Part shown: piece after piece, positions 13,905 through 18,659 of the stretch
Layout: each line of letters opens with the position of its first letter
How positions within the stretch are numbered: position 1 is the stretch's first letter
Source: Actinomycetes bacterium
GTDB lineage: Bacteria > Actinomycetota > Actinomycetes > Mycobacteriales > Micromonosporaceae
Assembly (NCBI GenBank): GCA_021793335.1
Contig: JAJYSW010000035.1
Location: 1 to 18,659 of the forward strand
Direction of reading: 5' to 3'
Length of the DNA: 18,659 nucleotides
Notes under the pieces: generated by a model
What the model saw: only the letters and a program-made list of their open reading frames with translations
What the model was told of the DNA's origin: nothing
Database searches by the model: none
Made by a program: the position numbers and the translations under genes

Positions 13905-14198
13905 CTACCCGATCGCCCTCCCGACGACGAAGTCCATCAGGATCCACACGATCAAGAGCAGCGCCAGGAACGCCAGATCAATCGATACAGTACCAAGCCT
14001 GAGGGGTGGGATGATTTTCCTCAACCCTTTCAGGGGAGGGTCGGTCACGCTGAACACCGTCTCCAGTACTGCCGCGGCCCTGGGGCCGGGCTCCCATCGA
14101 CGTGAGAACTGGACCACCACACCGCCGACCAATCGCGACAGCAGGAAGAGATAGAAAGCGAAGAGCGCCAAATAGATCAGCTGCAGAGCGAGGTTCAC
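13905..14198 (-). CDS. yggT: YggT/YlmG family membrane protein
   Basis: This 97-aa integral membrane protein has two hydrophobic regions (about 3-30 and 72-92) flanking the conserved stretch TDPPLKGLRKIIPPLRLGTVSIDLAF (52-77), typical of the YggT family. Members are implicated in membrane or division-site organisation, but no biochemical activity is established. It lies between sepF and divIVA, the classic position in Gram-positive bacteria. The GTG start follows the sepF stop by 19 nt and has only a distant GAGGG, so translation may depend on coupling with sepF. Confidence 0.9.
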   Translation of the reverse strand: MNLALQLIYLALFAFYLFLLSRLVGGVVVQFSRRWEPGPRAAAVLETVFSVTDPPLKGLRKIIPPLRLGTVSIDLAFLALLLIVWILMDFVVGRAIG

Positions 14199-14217
14199 GG
14201 TCGCCAGTATCCCTCAA

Positions 14218-14784
14218 TCACGACTGGTTGAAGAAGCCGCCCTCGGCGATCTTCGCCTTGTCCTCGGCGGTCACCTGCACTTGCGGGGGCGAGAGCAAGA
14301 ACACTCGGTTCGTGACCCGCTCGAACGAGCCCCTCGTGCCGAAGATCAACCCGGCGGCGAAGTCGACGAGCCGCTTGGCGTCCGCCTCCTCCATCTCCGA
14401 GAGGTTCATGATGACCGGAGTGCCGTCCCGGTACCGCTCGCCGATGGTGCGAGCCTCGTTGTACGTCGTGGGATGCAGCGTGGTGATCCGGTAGTTCGTC
14501 GACGGCTCCTCCTCTGCGGGGACGGGGCGCACCGGCGCGGGATCGGCCAGCGCCAGATTGTCCCGGGTCAGCGGCGTGACCGAGCCGGTGCTGCGGTTGA
14601 GCTGCCGGACGGTGCCGCGCTCATCGCCGTGGCGGCCCAGCCGCCCGGTGGTCCGCTGGGTGTGGCGGCTGCGAGCCACGGGCTCGTCAGCGAATTCGTC
14701 GTTGTCGTCATAAGCGTTGTAGCCGCGGTCCTCCTCGTCCTCGATGAGGCCGAGCCACACGCCTGCCTTCCGCATCGCGCCCAT
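14218..14784 (-). CDS. sepF: Cell division protein SepF
   Basis: SepF tethers and bundles FtsZ filaments at the membrane and is the main Z-ring anchor in actinobacteria, which lack FtsA. The 188-aa protein begins with the amphipathic membrane-binding helix MGAMRKAGVWLGLIED (1-16), has a polar acidic linker (about 17-95), and ends with the SepF dimer/FtsZ-binding core (about 98-175): YRITTLHPTTYNEARTIGE, VIMNLSEMEEADAKRLVDF, FGTRGSFERVTNRVFLLSP. The ATG at 14784 is chosen because GGAGGGAG lies 8-14 nt upstream and it keeps the full helix. A TAGGAT box (14836-14841, minus strand) about 50 nt upstream may be a -10, so the gene may have its own promoter in the 139-bp gap after yggS. Confidence 0.95.
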   Translation of the reverse strand: MGAMRKAGVWLGLIEDEEDRGYNAYDDNDEFADEPVARSRHTQRTTGRLGRHGDERGTVRQLNRSTGSVTPLTRDNLALADPAPVRPVPAEEEPSTNYRITTLHPTTYNEARTIGERYRDGTPVIMNLSEMEEADAKRLVDFAAGLIFGTRGSFERVTNRVFLLSPPQVQVTAEDKAKIAEGGFFNQS

Positions 14785-14882
14785 CGATCGTGCTCCCTCC
14801 TCGGGCCGCCCCTGCTGAGTCAGGTACGCGGTCTCATCCTAACGTCGACCCCTTACACGGATGTGTTTTTAATCCAGTAACC

Positions 14883-14894
14883 GCCGTCGACGGC
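14883..14894. repeat. 12-bp perfect palindrome between yggS and sepF
   Basis: GCCGTCGACGGC lies about 30 bases after the yggS stop. It could be part of a terminator or a protein-binding site; no U-tract follows on the minus strand. Its role is unknown. Confidence 0.45.
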
Positions 14895-14923
14895 AAAAGA
14901 TCCAGCATCGATTGCCACACACC

Positions 14924-15634
14924 TTACGCCATTGCTTCACGTTCGCCGAGCACGTTTCTGCCCAATCGGACCATTGTGGCCCCTGCTGCGACGGCTGCGG
15001 CGAAGTCGCCGCTCATGCCCGCCGAGATCTCGGTCGCATCCGGCTCGACCGCCCGGACGGTCTGCGAGCACTCGGCGAGCAGCGCGAACGCCTCGGCCGG
15101 GTCCCAGTCGAGCGGCGCTACGGCCATGACGCCCCGGAGCCGGAGCGAGTCGGCCGCGGCGACGCGCTCGGCGAGGGCGGTCAGCTCATCGACGGCCACG
15201 CCGCCGCGGGAGGCGCCCCCGTCGAGATTCACCTGGATGAGCGCGTTCAGGGTGCGGCCCCGAGCCGTCGCGGCCGCGTCCAGGGCATCGGCGAGCCTCG
15301 GCCGGTCCACCGAATGGACCCAGTGTGCATAACCGGCGACCGAGCGGGCCTTGTTGCGCTGCAATTGCCCCACGAAGTGCCAGACCGGTTCGAGCCCGAG
15401 CCCTTCCAGCTCGGCGGCCTTCGCCGCGGCCTCCTGATCGCGGTTCTCCCCGATGTCGACCTGGCCGGCCTCGACGAGCGCGGCGGCGTCGGCGGCCGGA
15501 AAGTTCTTGGTGACGACGACGAGCCGCACCGACGCCGGTTCGCGCCCGGCCTCGCGGCAGGCCGCCGCCACGGTGTCGCGGGCGTGGGCCAGGCCGGTCC
15601 GCAGCTGGGCTCGGCGCGCTGAGTCAGGAGCCAT
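14924..15634 (-). CDS. yggS: YggS/PLPBP family pyridoxal phosphate homeostasis protein
   Basis: This protein, related to the N-terminal domain of alanine racemase, binds PLP and helps regulate its cellular level; it has no known catalysis. It is 236 aa. Lys43 in VVVTKNFPA is the PLP lysine. Other family blocks are IGENRDQEAAAKAAEL, WHFVGQLQRNKAR, IQVNLDGGASRGGV, LRGVMAVAPL and the C-terminal ISAGMSGDFAAAVAAGATMVRLGR. The ATG at 15634 lies inside the last codons of ftsZ (11-nt overlap) and has no Shine-Dalgarno sequence, so it is probably translated by ribosomes finishing ftsZ. The frame extends further upstream but that part is a shadow of ftsZ. ylmD, which normally precedes it, is missing. 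Confidence 0.93.
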   Translation of the reverse strand: MAPDSARRAQLRTGLAHARDTVAAACREAGREPASVRLVVVTKNFPAADAAALVEAGQVDIGENRDQEAAAKAAELEGLGLEPVWHFVGQLQRNKARSVAGYAHWVHSVDRPRLADALDAAATARGRTLNALIQVNLDGGASRGGVAVDELTALAERVAAADSLRLRGVMAVAPLDWDPAEAFALLAECSQTVRAVEPDATEISAGMSGDFAAAVAAGATMVRLGRNVLGEREAMA

Positions 15635-16742
15635 TCTTGAGGAAATCCGGGACGTCCACGTCATCGAACAGGACCTTGCGCGGTTCGGGCACCGAGCTCT
15701 CGCGCGGCGGCTCGGGGTCGGCCGCCGGTTCGGGTCGGTGCTCGGGCTCGGGGATGCTGGGAATCCGGCTGGGCTGGGCCAGCTCGAACTCGGCCTCATC
15801 GGTCTCGAATCCGGCTGCTATGACCGTCACGCGCGCCTCCTCGCCGAGGGCATCGTCGATCACCGCGCCGAAGATGATGTTGGCGTCGGTGTGCGCGCAG
15901 TCGGAGACGAGTTCGGCGGCGTCGTTGATTTCGAACAGGCCGAGGTCGGAGCCGCCGGCGATGGACAGGAGCACCCCGCGGGCCCCCTCCATGCTCTGCT
16001 CCAGAAGCGGCGATTCGATCGCGGCTCTGGCGGCCTCGACGGCGCGGTTCTCACCGCGCGCCGATCCTATGCCCATCAGGGCCGATCCGGCTCCGCTCAT
16101 GACGCTCTTGACGTCGGCGAAGTCCAGGTTGATCAGTCCCGGCGTGGTGATCAGATCGGTGATGCCCTGGACACCGGAGAGCAGCACTTGGTCGGCGAGA
16201 CGGAAGGCGTCCATCATGGAGATGGTGCGGTCGCCGAGGTGGAGCAGCCGGTCGTTGGGGATGACGATGAGCGTGTCGCACTCGTTTCGCAGATCCTCTA
16301 TTCCCGAGACCGCCTGCGTCTGACGACGCTTGCCCTCGAAGGCGAACGGGCGGGTCACCACGCCGATGGTCAACGCGCCCAGCTTGCGAGCGATGTTGGC
16401 GATGACGGGCGCGCCGCCCGTGCCGGTGCCGCCGCCCTCTCCACAGGTGACGAACACCATGTCGGCGCCCTTGAGGACTTCTTCGATCTCATCGCGGTGG
16501 TCTTCGCATGCCTTCGCGCCGACTTCGGGGTTGGCCCCGGCGCCGAGGCCCCTGGTGAGCTCGCGGCCGACGTCGAGCTTGACATCGGCGTCGCTCATCA
16601 ACAGCGCCTGCGCATCGGTGTTGATCGCGATGAACTCGACGCCCTTGAGTCCCGCCTCGATCATTCGGTTGACAGCATTGACGCCGCCGCCTCCGACTCC
16701 AACGACTTTGATGACGGCGAGGTAGTTGTGCGGTGGTGTCAT
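15624..16742 (-). CDS. ftsZ: Cell division GTPase FtsZ
   Basis: This tubulin-like GTPase forms the Z-ring. It is 372 aa, on the short side because of a brief linker. The GTP-binding tubulin signature GGGTGTGGAP lies at 103-112, preceded by VTCGE, where Cys100 replaces the more usual Ala. The N-terminal VIKVVGVGGGGVNAVNRM (10-27), the T7 loop NLDFADVKSVM (205-215) and IPNDRLL (161-167) are intact. A Pro/Glu-rich linker (about 322-357) leads to the conserved C-terminal peptide DVPDFLK (365-371), which binds SepF and other partners. The ATG start has GGAAGGAAGG about 8 nt upstream and lies 76 bp after ftsQ; part of this spacer may hold an ftsZ promoter, but none is clear. Confidence 0.97.
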   Translation of the reverse strand: MTPPHNYLAVIKVVGVGGGGVNAVNRMIEAGLKGVEFIAINTDAQALLMSDADVKLDVGRELTRGLGAGANPEVGAKACEDHRDEIEEVLKGADMVFVTCGEGGGTGTGGAPVIANIARKLGALTIGVVTRPFAFEGKRRQTQAVSGIEDLRNECDTLIVIPNDRLLHLGDRTISMMDAFRLADQVLLSGVQGITDLITTPGLINLDFADVKSVMSGAGSALMGIGSARGENRAVEAARAAIESPLLEQSMEGARGVLLSIAGGSDLGLFEINDAAELVSDCAHTDANIIFGAVIDDALGEEARVTVIAAGFETDEAEFELAQPSRIPSIPEPEHRPEPAADPEPPRESSVPEPRKVLFDDVDVPDFLKNGS

Positions 16743-16818
16743 CGCGGCTGCCTTCCTTCCCTGACCGGCCCCATGGTGCGAGAAACGGGATGTGCGAACA
16801 CGCCCGCTCCCCCTAACG

Positions 16819-17553
16819 CTAACTCACAGAGGGCGCATCTGGTGCGCTGACATCGACATGTTCGTACCCGCTCTCCAGCAGACGAAGCGCGACGCGGATT
16901 TTCTCGTCGTTGTCCGCGCCGTCCCCCCACTGGAGTGTCCGTCCATCTTCGAGATACAGTGTCACCGACGCGGGAGAGAGCGCCTCGACCCGTTCGACCA
17001 TGTCAGCGAGGTCTGACGGAAGTGATTGCAGGACTGCGAGGGTCTCGCCGGTGGCCAAATCGTCAGGGCCGGGGGCGGCGAGTTCGACGTTCCAAATGGA
17101 CGCGGGTATTTCTGTGACTTCGTCGAAGACGACGCCTGTGGAATCGACCATGAGAAAAGTCTCCCCGCCAGAAGGCACGGCGAGGTGGGGTTCGCGTTCG
17201 GTCACCCGAATGTGGATCGAAGTCGGCCATGAACGCGATACCTCGACGGATTTCACCGGGGGCAACGAGGCGATTTCAGCGGCGATCACATCGAGGTCGG
17301 CGCGAAGGATCGACCGTTCGAGGTAATCGTCTGCGGCCGAGGCCACTTCGGCGGCGTCCAAGACCTCGGTTCCGAAGACGCGGACGTCTTTGACGGCGAA
17401 CAGCGGTGTGGCCCAGAGCAGCCCGAAGACCAGGGCCGCGACCGCCGCGGCGGAGGCGAGCCACGGCCACAGCCGGCGGCTTGGCACGCGGCGTCGCACG
17501 ATGTGGACGAGCCGCCATGGGCCCGCGTCCGCTCCTTCTCGTCCACCGCGCAT
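16819..17553 (-). CDS. ftsQ: Cell division protein FtsQ
   Basis: This single-pass membrane protein of the divisome bridges early and late components. The 244-aa form has a basic cytoplasmic tail, one membrane helix (WPWLASAAAVAALVFGLLW, about 29-47), then the POTRA domain (FAVKDVRVFGTEVLDAAEV through VTEREPHLAV, about 52-125) and the FtsQ-type beta domain with VDSTGVVFDEV. The start is uncertain: ATGs at 17553, 17574 and 17655 are in frame and none has a good ribosome binding site. The one at 17655 would run into the iron box of the divergent gene and is unlikely. murC and other cell-wall genes that normally precede ftsQ are absent here. Confidence 0.92.
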   Translation of the reverse strand: MRGGREGADAGPWRLVHIVRRRVPSRRLWPWLASAAAVAALVFGLLWATPLFAVKDVRVFGTEVLDAAEVASAADDYLERSILRADLDVIAAEIASLPPVKSVEVSRSWPTSIHIRVTEREPHLAVPSGGETFLMVDSTGVVFDEVTEIPASIWNVELAAPGPDDLATGETLAVLQSLPSDLADMVERVEALSPASVTLYLEDGRTLQWGDGADNDEKIRVALRLLESGYEHVDVSAPDAPSVS

Positions 17554-17656
17554 CGCTCGATGATGCCACGGCATCGCCCGGCGAGGGCGATGACTTGCCG
17601 CCGCCTCCCCGCCACGACGGCCCGCGATGGGGTGGCCGCCCGATGTCGGGCTCATA

Positions 17657-17675
17657 TAAGGTAAGGCAAACCTTA
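17657..17675 (+). promoter_or_regulatory. Iron box (DtxR/IdeR/DmdR-type operator)
   Basis: TAAGGTAAGGCAAACCTTA matches the 19-bp consensus TTAGGTTAGGCTAACCTAA at 15 of 19 positions, with an almost symmetric AAGGT...ACCTT core. It lies 20 bp upstream of the GTG of the siderophore-interacting protein gene, and a TATAAG -10-like box (17655-17660) overlaps its left end. Binding of the Fe-loaded repressor would block transcription under iron-replete conditions. Confidence 0.88.
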
Positions 17676-17695
17676 TTTCTTAGGAGGAGCAGCGC

Positions 17696-18619
17696 GTGAC
17701 GACATCGACCGTGGGCCTCGCCCCCAGCACCGTCCAGCCCTGGCGGCCCTTCACCTGCCGCGTCAAAACGCTGCGGCGGCTCAGCCCGTCGTTCCTGCGC
17801 GTCACCTTCGCTTCAGAGGAACTGCGGGACTTCGCCGATAATGGCTACGACCAGCGATTCAAGCTCATCTTCCCGGCCCCGGCATGCGGCTTCGAGAAGC
17901 TGCCGGCGGGCGAGCGGTGGTACAGCGAACTGCGGTCCCTGCCCGAGGAGGAGCAGTGCCGGGTGCGGACCTATACGGTCCGGGCGGTGCGCCGCGAGGC
18001 CGGCGAAGTCGACGTGGACATGGTGCTCCACGAACCGCAGGAGGACCGGGAGGCTCCGGCGGCGCGGTGGGCCTTGAGCGCCGAGATCGGCGCCGAACTC
18101 ATGATGCTGGGGCCCGACGCCCGCTTCGACGGCCCCCACGGCGGCCTGGACTTCAATGCCCCCGAAGGCGCCGAGCTCCTCATCGGCGGCGACGAGACCG
18201 CGGCCCCCGCGATCGCGGCGATCCTGGAACGGCTGCCGGTCACCGCGCGGGGCAAGGCGTTCATCGAGGTGCCCGAGGCGGCCGACGCTCTGGCGCTCGA
18301 CGCCCCGCCGGAGATCGAGGTGCACTGGCTCGCTCGCGAGGGCGCCGACTGGGGGACGCGGCTGATCCCGGCCGTCACGGAGGCCGCCGCGAGCCTGCGG
18401 ATCGCGCCGGCCCTCGAAACGGTCGAGGACATCGACGTCGACATCGAGACCCTGTGGGACCTGCCTGAGCAGACCGCGCCGAGCGAGGCGTACGTGTGGA
18501 TCGGCGCCGAGGCCGGCGTCGTCAAAGCCCTGCGCCGCGTCATCCGCCAGGACCTCGGCCTCCCGAAGGAATGCGGCGCCTTCATGGGCTACTGGAGAGC
18601 GGGCCGCGACGCCGACTGA
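17696..18619 (+). CDS. Siderophore-interacting protein (ViuB-type FAD ferric-siderophore reductase)
   Basis: This cytoplasmic flavoprotein reduces iron in imported ferric siderophores. The 307-aa length is typical. The FAD-binding signature RTYTVR is at 91-96, with the preceding beta-barrel from residue 20. The SIP-family block GGDETAAPAI is at 164-173 (NADPH or partner-binding half), and the C-terminal GYWRAG (298-303) is the family hallmark. It is the only plus-strand gene in the window. The GTG start has AGGAGG 8 nt upstream. The upstream iron box indicates repression by iron. No siderophore synthesis or uptake gene is visible in the window; neighbours may lie to the right. Confidence 0.94.
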   Translation: MTTSTVGLAPSTVQPWRPFTCRVKTLRRLSPSFLRVTFASEELRDFADNGYDQRFKLIFPAPACGFEKLPAGERWYSELRSLPEEEQCRVRTYTVRAVRREAGEVDVDMVLHEPQEDREAPAARWALSAEIGAELMMLGPDARFDGPHGGLDFNAPEGAELLIGGDETAAPAIAAILERLPVTARGKAFIEVPEAADALALDAPPEIEVHWLAREGADWGTRLIPAVTEAAASLRIAPALETVEDIDVDIETLWDLPEQTAPSEAYVWIGAEAGVVKALRRVIRQDLGLPKECGAFMGYWRAGRDAD

Positions 18620-18659
18620 GCGTCACGGCCCAGGCGCCCCGCACGGCGCTCAGGCCGCC

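Noticed and set aside
11937..14105. A 722-codon plus-strand open frame
   Set aside because: It lies antisense to divIVA, yggT and the CxxC protein gene, all with good starts; its Leu/Gly-rich repeats mirror the divIVA coiled coil.
14861..14875. Small ACAC/GTGT hairpin followed by TTTT on the plus strand
   Set aside because: The stem is only 4 bp and there is no plus-strand gene for it to terminate.
1..18659. tRNA, rRNA, CRISPR arrays, insertion sequences, attachment sites
   Set aside because: None was seen: no cloverleaf-like segments, no regularly spaced direct repeats outside the divIVA coding repeats, no transposase or integrase motifs.

Overview
The window looks like chromosomal DNA of a high-GC Gram-positive actinomycete. 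Codon third positions are strongly G/C, GTG starts are common, and the order ftsQ-ftsZ-yggS-sepF-yggT-divIVA-dksA/traR-lspA-rluD followed by a his operon matches, from memory, the Streptomyces/Micromonospora arrangement. A Glycomycetaceae- or Micromonosporaceae-like host is my inference, not something the sequence proves. All genes but the last lie on the minus strand, so the text below runs from right to left in transcription order.

Right edge (about 16.7-18.6 kb): a plus-strand siderophore-interacting flavoprotein gene sits behind an almost perfect DtxR/IdeR-type iron box. It is divergent from ftsQ, the first gene of a compact division and cell-wall block: ftsQ, ftsZ, yggS (PLP homeostasis), sepF, yggT and divIVA/wag31. 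ylmD, usually found between ftsZ and yggS, is absent, and yggS starts inside the end of ftsZ.

Middle (about 9.2-12.6 kb): a membrane-anchored protein with a C-terminal H/C..CxxC module occupies the place where ileS is expected. Next comes a lysine-rich DksA/TraR-type zinc-finger gene with a good sigma-70 promoter, a roughly 200-nt structured leader and a possible coupled upstream ORF, followed by lspA and rluD. A proline-rich ParA/MinD-like ATPase and a four-helix membrane protein then separate this block from the his operon.

His operon (about 2.2-7.3 kb): hisD-hisC-hisB-(53-aa membrane protein)-hisH-priA-ridA-like. The first genes are joined by 4-bp start/stop overlaps and hisD looks leaderless. 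hisF and hisG/E/I are not in the window.

Left part (353-2080): the large subunit of a B12-dependent acyl-CoA mutase whose specificity residues (Phe80, Gln198) are those of isobutyryl-CoA mutase (IcmA). An 18-bp perfect palindrome overlaps its probable -35 region, suggesting TetR-type control, and a strong hairpin follows the gene. The first 300 bases are AT-richer and hold no convincing gene.

I found no mobile element, CRISPR array, RNA gene or clearly undescribed multi-gene system. The points most worth a second look are the icmA operator, the dksA leader with its upstream ORF, the CxxC membrane protein, and a changed active-site residue in PriA.
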